Assembly (NCBI RefSeq): GCF_030867145.1
Contig: NC_134431.1
Location: forward strand, 10,431,089-10,495,088
Origin: Opisthocomus hoazin
Taxonomy: Eukaryota > Chordata > Aves > Opisthocomiformes > Opisthocomidae
DNA: 64,000 bases
Reading direction: 5' to 3'
The position numbers were made by a program, and so were the translations under genes. The notes under the pieces were generated by a model, which did no database searches, was not told where the DNA came from, and saw only the letters and a program-made list of their open reading frames with translations. Numbering within the stretch: position 1 is the first letter of the stretch; each line of letters starts with the position of its first letter. Shown here one piece after another: positions 49,801 to 60,204 of this stretch.

Positions 49801-51495
49801 AAAAAACCAAAAAAACACACACAAGATGGTAAATGGCATTTATAACATTGTAGAAGAGCTCTCATTCTGTGTAAATATGGATGATATTAAGAGTTCCTTA
49901 AGCTGTTGTTGAGAACTAAAAAGCTGATTCTTAAAATTACCTTGTCTTAATTGCATAGATTATTGCTTTAAATTATCTGTATTCTTAAAAGCTAGCAAGA
50001 CATCTTTGGAGTATTGAACCTGAAAGCTTTTACTTTTAACTTTCTTGCAGTGGTAAATAACCTCTTTTTCTCCCCCCAACCAGGAACTTCCCGAATCGCT
50101 TTACCTTTCCTTGTCCGTATTGCAGCGAGAGAAACTTTGATCAAGAAGGACTAGTTGAACACTGCAAAACATTGCACAGCATGGATGCAAAACAAGTGGT
50201 AATAAAAAGTCTTGGTGCAAGAATTGCAATGAAGTCTAGTCTTAAATCCCTTTGAAACAATGAATTAGAGTCTTACTCTTCAAGTTAAGGGCATGTTTAT
50301 AATTGCTCCTGTTAAAGTCAAATGTGGGTATGCTGTTCATGCATTTTACTCTTGCATAATTTGGATGTCGATTTTCGATACATTCTCTGGAGGTGACTAG
50401 TCTCTATTCCTGTCGCAGCTAGGTCACATCCTCCTTTCATATTTGAAAAATGGCAGACATTCAAAGTTAATTAGGCACAGTAACAAACATGAAATTAATA
50501 AGATGTAATTTCAAAAAAATGTCAGGCATTTAATTTTCTTCTCTGCTGTTTTCAGCAAGAAGATATTATAAACCATTGGGAAAAACACTTGAAAAAAATA
50601 GTGTATCATTCTAGTAATCTTTGTCTGCTGATACTCCTTCTCATGTGAAAGGAATTGCAAAACATGGAACTGAATTTGGAGCGCTCATTTTTCTGGAAAG
50701 TTTTTTGGAATTCCAAGTTATTTAGGAAAAGAGTTCTTTTTTTCCCTTGGAGAGAAGCGATCTTTGCCAAGGAGATCAAGGAAACTTTTCTGTTACTGAG
50801 AAATAAAGGCTGAAGTCTTCTAAAGCAAACAGCTGTAGTCAATTCTGATTTTCAGAAGGCAGAAGAGTAAGCCGTTTCAGTTCAGAGGTCTAAGACTTGA
50901 ATTATAATTATTCAGGGTAATCTGAGGCATTTTTGTTAATGTCCCAGCAAACGAATTGACGTCACTTTGCATATAGAATAGTAATTATCACAAACCTCAA
51001 ACTTCAGTCTTCTGTGCTGTCTGTCCTGCTCCTCCTCCTGTAAATGTTTAAGCTCTTAACTTTTAGGACTTAATTGGCTTTTTTGGGTTTTTCTTGAAGG
51101 TTTGCCCAATTTGTGCCTCAATGCCATGGGGAGATCCAAATTACAGGAGTGCTAACTTCATGGAGCACCTTCAAAGACGACATCGCTTTTCGTATGATAC
51201 TTTTGTGGTATGTGTTTCCTCATCTTTGGAATACAGCCTGGTGACTCTTAAAACCCAGCTTTTTTACATAGCCACTACTGTGAAATCTCATCCATGCAGA
51301 TGGTATTGTGAGAGAAATTGGATTATTGGCAGGTCAAAGGAAGAGACAGCTTTTTTCTGTTCTTCTTTGGTGTTGTATTAACCAGTAAGGCTGTTGCAGT
51401 AAAAGAATTTCTGTACCCTTTGTCCATAGGATTACGATGCTGATGAAGATGATATGATGGCACAGGTTTTGATGCGTTCTTTGCGGGATAAATGA
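46736..51495 (+). CDS. RNF114: RNF114, RING-type E3 ubiquitin ligase
   Basis: This 223-aa protein is encoded by six exons: 46736-46860, 47939-48089, 49216-49322, 50084-50198, 51100-51207 and 51430-51495. All introns are GT-AG and the frame is kept. RNF114 is a ubiquitin E3 ligase with a RING, a C2HC finger, two C2H2-like fingers and a C-terminal ubiquitin-interacting motif; in mammals it has been linked to p21 turnover and NF-kB or interferon signalling. Visible here are the RING ligands C24, C27, C39, H41, C44, C47, C59 and C62; C2HC at C86, C89, H101 and C105; fingers at C138/C141/H154/H159 and C168/C171/H189/H194; and an acidic [18 protein letters not shown] tail. It is collinear with human RNF114 (228 aa), but the N-terminus is glycine/serine-rich and has no cysteine before C24. 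The start context GAAGATGG is strong. Confidence 0.97.
47328..47818 (+). mobile_element. CR1 LINE 3' fragment in RNF114 intron 1
   Basis: Same orientation as the gene. It retains the decayed RT end (segments such as [26 protein letters not shown] and [11 protein letters not shown]) and ends in TTAATGATTCTATGATTCTAG, the CR1 3' repeat. It ends about 120 bases before the exon 2 acceptor. Confidence 0.92.
47939..48089 (+). CDS. RNF114: RNF114 exon 2 (RING, second half)
   Basis: Completes the RING with [20 protein letters not shown] and reaches the first two cysteines of the C2HC finger. The acceptor is TTCCCACCCTAG|C and the donor AAAAAA|GTATGA, phase 0. Confidence 0.94.
49216..49322 (+). CDS. 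RNF114: RNF114 exon 3 (C2HC finger end)
   Basis: Begins [19 protein letters not shown] after CTGCACAG and ends ACACCAG|GTAACT in phase 2. It supplies H101 and C105. Confidence 0.94.
50084..50198 (+). CDS. RNF114: RNF114 exon 4 (first C2H2 finger)
   Basis: Encodes [13 protein letters not shown] through HSMDAKQV. The acceptor is CCCCCCAACCAG|G. The donor GTG|GTAATA is weaker than the others but is supported by the phase-0 join to VCPICAS. Confidence 0.92.
51100..51207 (+). CDS. RNF114: RNF114 exon 5 (second C2H2 finger)
   Basis: Encodes [16 protein letters not shown] to HRFSYDTFV. The acceptor TTTTTCTTGAAG|G and donor TTTGTG|GTATGT flank a phase-0 exon that is nearly identical to the mammalian protein. 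Confidence 0.95.
51430..51495 (+). CDS. RNF114: RNF114 exon 6 (ubiquitin-interacting motif)
   Basis: Encodes [21 protein letters not shown] and the stop codon. The acidic patch followed by a hydrophobic-x-x-Ser helix fits a UIM. The preceding intron is only 222 bp. Confidence 0.94.
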   Translation, partial: DYDADEDDMMAQVLMRSLRDK

Positions 51496-53430
51496 ACCGA
51501 CTCGAAGATTAACAGTAAACCCAAGCTTCCACGAGGGGGAAATGCCCAGCATCCTCGCACTTCTCCCTCTACATCCCAAGATGAACTCAGGCATCCAGAA
51601 ATATGGAAGACTTTTTAATCCCTATTGGTTTTAAATCCTGGTTTGGTATTTCTGTACCACTCAGTCTTTTGTTAACATGGTCTGTGCCATTCAACCCCAT
51701 CAGCCTGATTTTCTTAACTTGCTTCATGCCAAGCTTAGTTGTAGGTCAACGTGGAGGAGACAAATCTGTTTTCCTTTACTTAGCCTATCGCTTGGTTTCT
51801 TTTGCAGTTGTGTTCATTTGACTGTCTGAAAACAAAAACATTCTAAATGGAGTGCCCTGAACTAGTTAATAAATATCTCTTCCCAATCTCATTTACATAT
51901 CTTAAATGATACTATGAAAGGTATTATTTGTAGCTCTGTTTTCCCTTTAGTGAGACCTCTAGGTGCTAACTGTAATTGTCAGACCAGCTCTCCTCTGAAG
52001 TGACCTATGATGCCTGTGATTTCATAATGTTTCCCAGTGTTTAAATTCTTAGGCGCAGCCTCTCAACTATATGGAAAACGTCTTCAGTATGAGTCTTCAA
52101 ACTACAAACTTTCTGAGCGAATCTTTGCACCTCTGTAAGCAATTAGTTCAAAATATTTTAGTTTTGCGCATGATTAATACTTTCTTCCATACTTTGACAA
52201 TAATTTCTAGCCTGGAAGATAAACTTTAACGTGGTCTAAGTTAAAAAATTATGCATTTTTACTATCTTGGCAAGTATTAATCGTATTTCATGACTGTGTG
52301 ATGAAATTGGTGGTTTTGAAACTGGTTTTCTAGTGATTGTAAGCCTTATGCTGATGGGGAAATTCAGAAGTGTTTTTTTCAATACCTCTGCTTTCTACTT
52401 AAACTAAAATTTTCATATATATTCCTAGTTTTTCCATCTCTCTAGGCAAGCTGGTAGCAAAACTTACCAATAATTCATAGTGCTGCTTTTCTATATTACA
52501 GATTTTAACGGGTATTTTGAATTCCCTGTTCTTCATTTAAATGTTGCTAAAGTAGCTGAAGCTGTACTTAGATTGTTTTCCATATAATATATATAGTATG
52601 CAGGTATAGCTTTCAAATAAAAAGTAAAATGTAACGCAGAAAGCAGGATGACAATTCCAGTACGTGGTAAGTGGATACTCTGTATTCAAGTCTACACTTC
52701 TATTGTAGAGATTCCTTTTTAGTTTTACATTTTCATTAACTGCACAGTCAAGGTGCTGAGAGCTAGCGATCTAAGATGCCTGACCAGAACTTGTGAATCA
52801 CAGTAGTGTTGAGATGCCTAGTCTAATTTAAGCATGTTTAATTGGAGCAGTGGACCTGCACCACCACAGAACTGAGTACCGATTAATTTATTTGACCAGT
52901 AAACTTAGTATCCTCGCACTCTGCAGACTGCAGCATAGCCTTACCCTTAAAATAATGAAACGCATCCCAGCTCAAACCTCTTGATTAAACTTTGTGTCCT
53001 GCCAGACCTCTAGCATATTTAAGCTGAACTTGGTTTTAGTATGTTTTCCCCAACTTGGTGCGGGCTTCTATAGACTCATCCGTACCCATCTGCCTGGTGA
53101 CTGGAAGCTCAGTCTTGCGGGAGGGAAAAATCTTGTGGTACTGAGGAAAAAGTACTGTGTTTGGGGTTGGTTATTTTTAATGCTTGATCTATGAAGAGAT
53201 TATGATGTATTGATGGTTGGATGGTGATTTCTGGGTTCTGGCTAGAACCCGTTTTGGTGATACCCATTGACCAGAATCTAGATTTCTGCTACTATTCTAA
53301 GTGCACTTCCATGCAATTCTGATAAAATCTTTAAGGAGCAGTTAGAAGCTTCCGAGCAAATACTGTCATGTTTTTGACTTTTGAAGACCAGTTACAAATA
53401 AAGGTCATTTAATTTATAAAATCCTATCTT
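51496..53430 (+). other. RNF114 3' UTR with alternative poly(A) signals
   Basis: AT-rich sequence follows the stop codon. AATAAA hexamers lie at 51868-51873, 52616-52621 and 53397-53402, so short, medium and long 3' UTRs of about 0.4, 1.1 and 1.9 kb are possible. Nothing else is coded here. Confidence 0.55.
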
Positions 53431-56400
53431 CGTGTCAGCTCTTGTCATTTCTTCCTCGTGGTCTATACGTTTCATTTTGGCACCTCCCTGAAACCCCTTC
53501 TTCCTGGCTGTGTAATGCTGCAGGGAGCATGCTCGACATTGAGAAACGCAGAGACTTCAGCTTTCTGCTTCTGTTAAATATTTTGTACTGCTTAGCTGCA
53601 ACTTCATAATCTTTCAAACAGTGGATAATGCAGGTTATGAAAAATAGTTCAGAGCAAGTTCTGCTAGAGCTCACCAGAACACTGCAGCTGCAGTCTTGTA
53701 CGTGAATACTCCTATAAGCCATAGGAACACACACAAGTTTCTTGTAAATGGGGAGAGTGTGACTGTCCAGCAGGGCTTTGCTTTTGCAACCTTCACAGCT
53801 CCCGTAGCTTTAACTCCTCTGGCTGTCAAGTTTGTGATGTTTACCTCCTCAGGTTGCCCTCAGTTCAGGTAGCTCCAGCTGCGGAGGTGAGGGCTGGCTT
53901 GCAGCCATGACGGGTCAGAAATTGCTTGTGCAGAGTGGTTGTGCCCTAACCCTCTGTGCAGACCCATTCCTTGATGATACAGCTTGGGTTTCATTTGCAA
54001 CAACTTATTGCTTGGGAATTATTTTACAGAAGGTACCGACCAAAAATATTGACTGGAAAATGCACGCTAGTTGAACTTCGATTATGTTAGCGTGTAACAA
54101 GCACCTGCTAGCTTGATAGCAGCAGCATTCACAGCACTGCTCTCTGTGCTGGGATGAGCATCCATAGAACCGCTCGGAGATAAACCTAGCCACAGGCTTC
54201 CACTTACTCCAGCTGCTGAAGAGCTTTCTGTCTCTATGCTGCTGACTTCATCAACTTAACAAAGACTAGCATGTTTACGTGTGCTGTGGTTTGCCTTACT
54301 GGGATTTGCTGGTGATTTATAAAGACTTTCTGTTGAGAGGTGCGTGTGTTCTGTGCACAACCTTGATTCATCTCATCTGTGTACAGAAACTCGTGATGAT
54401 AAAAAGCCTTGTTATAGAACAAGCTAGTTTGGGCTTCTAAATCCAGTGGCGTGCTAGTGCAGAAGAGTGAAGTGCCCTGCCAGAGCTGCTCTCGCCTCGT
54501 CAGCAGCTGATCTTGGAGCTGCAGCAAACCCCAGTGCCCATTGTGGTGGTAATGCAATCGGGCCACCTCGGACCTGTGAAATTCCCGGTGTCTGGCACAG
54601 GGAGTGAGCCTTAGGAGGACAATTAGCGCAGAGGGAGAGTGACAGAATGGGAGGAAACAAGTTTGCAGTTGAGCTATTTTTTTAAATTAATCTGTCTCCG
54701 GTCAAAGACTGGCCTTAACAGGTCTGACAAACTGTTGCCAGCATTAATTGCCTAACACAAAAGCATTGCTTCATCTGGAATTACAGCAAGAAATCCTCCT
54801 GGTCTCCTTACACTGGGGGGATGAGATCTTGTAAAGGATCCCACCCATAAGAAAGCATTAATGATATATTCTGGGTCCTCACGTCATCTGATTGACAAAA
54901 GCGCAGCAAATTTACTTCGAGGCCTTTGGCCAGCTGTACTGGATGGTCACCGGCAAGACCAGCGCAAGAAGGATCAACCTCTCACAGAGAGGCTACGTTA
55001 AGCCACAGAAAAGCAAATAAGGGACGTGCTCGCAGTCCTAAAGCTTTGCTTTGGTTTAAATATACTACGAACAACAACGGGGCATTTGCCTGTTTTGGGG
55101 GTGGGGTTTTGTTTGCTTTTCTAACGCAGAGCTTCATGTCACAGTTGCATTGGTCCGTGCTTCATTCTTCAAAAGCAACTCGTTTTTATGGGTAAACTAC
55201 ATTATTCTCCAGGTGTGGAGCTTCTGGGAGCTGTTTTAGTACCCCCATGCAGTGAGGTTCCCTTCCATAACCGGAGCGTGGTGGGAACAAACCCACCCCG
55301 TTCGCTGCAGCAGCTGGCACGGTGTGCGCTGACGGCAGAGGGAGGTCTTGCATTTTGGAGAGGGCAGGACTTGCACCTCCCAGCCCTGTGCTCATCCCCG
55401 TCCTCCTCCAGCGCGCTCAGGGAGCTTTTTCTGCTCTTGCAGTGAGGGTGCACACCTCATCCCCGCGACCTCATGGCCAGATCTTCCCTTCGCCCCACCA
55501 CAGTCTCCTTTGGCGGCAGGAGCTTTGCTCCACAGCTGGATATTTGAGATGCTTCGTGTAGCCATGGGGCCAAAGAAGGCAAAACCAAGAATTTGCAGCA
55601 GACTTGCAGCTCTGGAGGTGGTTAGCGTGTGCCTGTGAGCTCCTTGGGTCAGTCTGTGTGGCTCTGGGACTGGAGCTGCGCCACGGGCTGCTGGGAGGGC
55701 TGCTCTGACCACCCTGGGGCTCCGCAGCTGCCCGAGCTGGGTGCTCCGGCGCAGGGTGGGATGGCTGAGAAACCACTGCCACTTCCAGCCTGTGAATCAT
55801 CGCAGAGCTTCCCCTCCACTCTGTTCTTCTGCTCTCCATCCTGTAGCGTTCTGGCTCACGGGCACGGGCAGGTCAGATCACTTTCTCCCTTGATCTTGAT
55901 TTTTCTCTAGCACATGCAAGATTTTTCCATGCGCAGTGGTCGGAACAGATCTGATTGTTGACATTTCAGAAAGAACAGAGGAGCAGCCTTCGCTTCTTGA
56001 AAGAAAACCGCCTAGTTGGGTTCCTTGTGCGAGTGTCCCCAGCGTAACCACATCCGCGGCAGGTGGAGGAGCGCGGGGGGGCACCGGCGAGGCACCGGGG
56101 GAGGCACCTGCACCGGAGCCACTGTTCCCTGCTCCGCGAGGTGCTGCACCCCCTGAGCCCCGCGAGGAACGGGGTGGACCTGGCCTCTGTGATTTTCATC
56201 CCCCAAGGCCTTCGGGGGCACATTTTGCCCCAAACTTCAGGCTGATCCGGGGATGAGCTGTGCAGATAAACACCTGCTGAAAAGTCACAGGCGATTCTGC
56301 AGCGAAGGAGCGACGGATCAGGCTCCAGAGTGCATGGCTGCAGGGGAAGAATTTGCAGACACGTCCGCAGGACTGCATGTGGCTGGCAGGACAAGCTTTC

Positions 56401-57180
56401 CAAGCTGCCGCTGCCCCGAGGAAAGACTGACAGTGAGCTCAGCCCCCTGCACTGCAGCCGTGCCAGTGGAAAGCTTTGCTCCTCACTTCTGCATTTCGTG
56501 CGGGTTGTGGCTAAACAGTAACGTGTGGTCAGCAGGGGCTGGCAAGCGGCGTGTGACGGCTGAGTCACGAGCGGCCCAGCACCACGGACCCTTTGTCGAG
56601 TGGCAGGGCTGGGCGCTGGCTGGGAGTGAGGAGGCTGGGCGCGAGGAGGCATTCCCAGCAGGTCCCGTTCCTCCTCCTCCCGCAGCCGTCCGCCGCCAGC
56701 AGCTGTCTTGGCCTGGAGCTGAGCGTGGCTCCCACAGCAGGTGCCTGGACCCGTGCCCTGAGCCCTTCCACCAGGGAAATCCCCACGTGAGCTGAAGGAA
56801 TGGGGTGAGCTGGAAGCCTGGGCTGAGCTTGTTAACTGCCAGGCCTGGGGGACTGCTCCGGCTCTGCTCACCACTCGCCAGGCATCCACCAGCAAGGCCT
56901 GGGTGCCTTCCCGTGGGCACACATGCCCCGGGGAGTGGAAAGCCAACGGGAGCGCGTGCCTCACGGGGGCTGTTTGACCCACACTGCCATGTCCGTGGGG
57001 AAGGAGCCAGGGCAAGGCAGGAGGGAAGAAAACCAGTAGGCAGCTTGCTCGGGGAGGCTGAGCTGCCTGAAACCTGCCCAGCAGCAGGGAGAAGCCACGT
57101 CTGGGCAGGAGCTCCTGGACCCTGCCTGGGGGAGGGAGTCAGCAAGGGCTGTGCTGGATCCATCCCGCTCCAGAGCCATT
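53431..57180. other. Intergenic region between RNF114 and SNAI1
   Basis: GC content rises steadily toward SNAI1. No exon with a recognisable domain is seen on either strand. Open frames up to about 350 codons on the minus strand (55.97-57.02 kb) have proline-, serine- and arginine-rich composition typical of GC-rich non-coding DNA. SNAI1 enhancers may be here, but none can be identified from sequence alone. Confidence 0.5.
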
Positions 57181-57199
57181 GCCTCTCTTCCCAGAGGCG

Positions 57200-57762
57200 T
57201 AACAACCTGCGGTGAAGTGTGTTCCCCCCGGGCTGTGTCCCAGCAGGGCCTCGGAGCAGCGGGGCCGGCGGAGGCTTGTCCTAATCCGCACCGCAGTCCC
57301 CGGCATGGGACGGGGGCAACACAGCCACGCGTGGGGGGCCCGGGGATGACCCTCCCGGCGCGGCACCTTCCTCCAGCCCCGCGGCTGCAGGCCTGCCCGG
57401 CTCGGGAGCGGAGGCGGCGGGCCGGTGCATGGCTCCTTGCCCTGCTTCCCTGCGGAGCACCGCGGGGAAACAACCCGGGGAGGCGCCAGGAACGGCTCGT
57501 CCTCCATCACCACCATCATCATCACCAGCAGCGGCGGCGCGGCTCGGCTCAGCTCGGCTCGGTTCCTACGCGAGCCCGGCGGAGCTGACCCCGCTGCCCA
57601 ACCCCGGGGACGGCACCTGCCGCTCCCCCGCCCCTCCCTGCCCATTGGTCCCGGGCCCCGGGGGCGGCCCCGCCCCGCCCTCCCGGCCCCGCCCCACGCC
57701 GCCCCCCGGCCCCGGGCCCATATCAGCGGGCGCGGCGGCGGGCGGCGGCGTCCGGCTGCAAG
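57200..57762 (+). promoter_or_regulatory. SNAI1 CpG-island promoter
   Basis: Very GC-rich DNA leads into SNAI1. It contains a SNAIL-type E-box CACCTG at 57614-57619, an inverted CCAAT box (ATTGG, 57644-57648), several GC boxes (CCCCGCCC, 57667-57700) and a TATA-like CATATCA near 57719, about 40 bases before the ATG. The E-box fits known SNAI1 autorepression in mammals. The TATA-like site implies a short 5' UTR. Confidence 0.55.
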
Positions 57763-57841
57763 ATGCCGCGCTCGTTCCTGGTGAAGAAGCACTTCTCAGC
57801 CAGCAAGAAGCCCAACTACAGCGAGCTGGAGAGCCAGGCCG
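57763..57841 (+). CDS. SNAI1: SNAI1 exon 1 (SNAG domain)
   Basis: Encodes residues 1-26 plus one base: [20 protein letters not shown] and ELESQA. The donor is GGCCG|GTGCGT. The ATG has A at -3. Intron 1 (57842-58414) is 573 bp, very G-rich, and holds a duplicated 20-bp unit. Confidence 0.95.
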
Positions 57842-60204
57842 GTGCGTGGTGGGGTGGGGTGGGGCGCGGGTGCGGGATCCCCGCCGCGGGTGCGGGATCC
57901 CCGTTCGTCGCCGCACGGGAGTGGGTGGGTGACCCCCCGGCCCGCCCACCCCCCGGCCGACAGACTTTTAGCGGCGGTGGGTTTGGGGTTTTTTTTTCAG
58001 TTTCGCGCTTCTTGGGTGGGATGGGGCGCGGGGTCCCCCGTGTCCCGGGATGTGGGGCCGCGCTCCGGTACCCTGGGGTGGGCGGAGGCACCGGGGCTCC
58101 CCGTGGGGTGGCCGCGGGCAGCTCCCCGTGATGGGGGTGGACAGGGGTGCGGGGTCCCCTTCTCCCCATCTCTCGCAGCAGGGTGGGCAGGGGTGCCGAG
58201 CCCCCGTGGAGTGGGATCTCCTTCGGGCTGGGGCTCTGGGTCCCCATGGGGTGGGCTGGGGTCCCTTGGCCCCTCCGGCTCCGTGGTGGGGCGTGGGGCT
58301 GCCAGGGGACGGCCTGGGGTCGGGTTCCATCACCCCGGGGTGGGTTGTGGCCCCCTCGCCCCCCGCTTTGACGGGGAGTGTCCGGCCCCTGCTGATGGCT
58401 GCTGCCTCCCGCAGTGCTGGCCGCCCCGCTGCTGTACGAGACGTGCCCGCTGCCCGTCATCCCCCCGCCCGAGGTGCTCGGCCCCGGCGCCTACTACCCG
58501 CCGCTGGTGTGGGACGCGGGGCTGCTCTCCAGCCTCTTCCCGGGTGGCCCGGGCAGCGAGGCTGGGGGCGGTGCACCCCCCGCCCTGGATCTGACCGCGC
58601 TCTCCAGCGAGGATGATGAAGGCAAGAGCTCGGGGCCCCCCAGCCCAGCCTCAGCCCCCGCCACCGCCGAGCGCTTCCGCTGTGCCCAGTGTGCCAAGGC
58701 GTACTCCACCTTCGCCGGGCTCTCCAAGCACAAGCAACTGCACTGCGACGCCCAGGCCAGGAAATCCTTCAGCTGCAAGTACTGCGAGAAGGAGTACGTG
58801 AGCCTGGGGGCTCTCAAGATGCACATCCGGAGCCACACGCTGCCCTGCGTCTGCAAGATGTGCGGCAAGGCCTTCTCCCGGCCCTGGCTGCTGCAGGGCC
58901 ACATCCGGACGCACACCGGTAACGCCAGCTCTCGCCCCTCTCCCTCCCTCCCTCCCTCCCTTATCGCCTCCCGCTTCCCAGCTCTGCGGCCCCCGGCGAA
59001 TCGGCGGGCCGGGTGTTATCTGGGAAGATAAGGGCTTCCCAAACCCCCTTGGCACATCTCTCCAAAACGTCCTCTAAATATCCTCTCGGCTGGAATGGAG
59101 TGCGGGGTCAAGGCTCAGCTCGTAGATCAGTGCCAGCCCCTAGGCCACGCTTTGCCCCCGCTTCACAAACCGGGGCCTGCAGCATCCCTGCCCGCCCACA
59201 CCGAGGGCTCCCAGCCGGGCCAGCACCCTGCACCCACCTGCCCACCACCGCAGCCTCCGGCCCGCTCCGTGGCGATGAGCACGGCTCAACGCGGGCCCAC
59301 CGGCGGGCAGGGGCTGGGGGCGCGGGGCCGGACGCCGCAGCTGCCGCCCACCCCGCCGCCCGTACAATGCATCTCCCGAGCATCCTTTGTGGGGCTGCAG
59401 GGACAGCGTAATTGTTCCTTGGCACTGATTTCACACCCTCCTAACGCACTAAAGATGATGGCTGAAGGAAGCCGGGAAGACTTAATTGTGCTTTCCAAAT
59501 TAAGCATACGCATTTGTTTCCTCCAAAAGAGGCTTTCTGGGAGGATTTCGCCCTGGCCAGGCTTTTCAATGGGAGCCAGGCGGGAGAAGGGGGAGCGCGG
59601 GGTTCGGCGGAGGAAATGGCTATACTCACCCCGGCCCTGGCGCCTTCCCGCCGCTGCCTGCTATGATATAATTAACACATCGTGCTTGGCTTTCCTGCCT
59701 CTCCGCAGACGGCTCGCTTGGCTCCAGGCAGCGGATGGATAGCGTGTCCTCGTTTGTATGGGCAACTGCCTCGCTGCTCGCGGGGTGTTCCCAGCATTAA
59801 TTTTCCGTGGTTCATAGGAGAGGTTTTTCTGGGAGTAGGAAGCTCCACGGCTTTCCCCGAAGTGAACGCTGTCCATACTTCCCCCCCCTCCCCGCACAGT
59901 AACAGCCAGCACTTCTTTTCACTCTGCTCTTCACAAACTTTGGCTAATGAATGGCTCCTTCTTTGATATTCCCCATGTGTTGATGCACTGGTTAATTGGG
60001 AGCGTTTCTCTTTGTCCCATAGGTGAAAAGCCCTTTTCCTGTACACACTGCAACCGGGCCTTTGCCGACCGCTCTAATCTCCGAGCCCACCTGCAGACCC
60101 ATTCAGATGTAAAGAAGTACCAGTGCAAAACCTGCTCCCGGACTTTCTCCCGCATGTCGCTGCTCCACAAGCACCAGGAGACGGGCTGCTCCGGCTCTCG
60201 CTGA
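57763..60204 (+). CDS. SNAI1: SNAI1, Snail family zinc-finger transcriptional repressor
   Basis: This 254-aa nuclear repressor is encoded by exons 57763-57841, 58415-58918 and 60023-60204, all GT-AG and in frame. It binds CAGGTG E-boxes and represses epithelial genes such as E-cadherin in epithelial-mesenchymal transition and neural-crest or mesoderm formation. Seen here are the SNAG repression peptide MPRSFLVKK (1-9), a proline/serine-rich middle with [15 protein letters not shown] (about 90-104), and five zinc fingers at about 114-137, 145-167, 171-193, 199-221 and 227-250, the last of C2HC form. Human SNAI1 (264 aa) has four fingers; here an additional first finger (CAQC...H...H) is intact, as in SNAI2. 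The name rests on synteny with RNF114 and the SNAI1-like short middle region without the SNAI2 SLUG domain. Confidence 0.96.
57865..57903. repeat. 20-bp tandem duplication in SNAI1 intron 1
   Basis: CGCGGGTGCGGGATCCCCG occurs at 57865 and at 57885, just after a GGGGTGGGGTGGGG run. The region has G-quadruplex potential on the plus strand. Confidence 0.85.
58415..58918 (+). CDS. SNAI1: SNAI1 exon 2 (regulatory region, fingers 1-3)
   Basis: Encodes residues 27-194 in part: the Pro-rich region, the serine-rich degron-like segment and zinc fingers 1 to 3. The acceptor is TGCCTCCCGCAG|TG and the donor CACACCG|GTAACG. Intron 2 (58919-60022) includes a (CCCT)n run at about 58940-58960 and an AT-rich, possibly conserved block. 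Confidence 0.95.
59395..59720. promoter_or_regulatory. AT-rich block in SNAI1 intron 2, possible enhancer
   Basis: Within an otherwise GC-rich intron, about 300 bases drop in GC and contain ACTTAATTGTGCTTTCC, AAATTAAGCATACGCATTTG and GATATAATTAACAC: homeodomain and POU-like sites in close spacing. This is a candidate conserved intronic element; conservation cannot be tested here. Confidence 0.3.
60023..60204 (+). CDS. SNAI1: SNAI1 exon 3 (fingers 4-5)
   Basis: Begins [21 protein letters not shown] after CTTTGTCCCATAG and ends with [10 protein letters not shown] and a stop. This is the most conserved part of the protein. Confidence 0.96.

Noticed and set aside
55966-57015. 349-codon minus-strand open frame upstream of SNAI1
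   Set aside because: No domain, biased composition, and competing open frames on the opposite strand.
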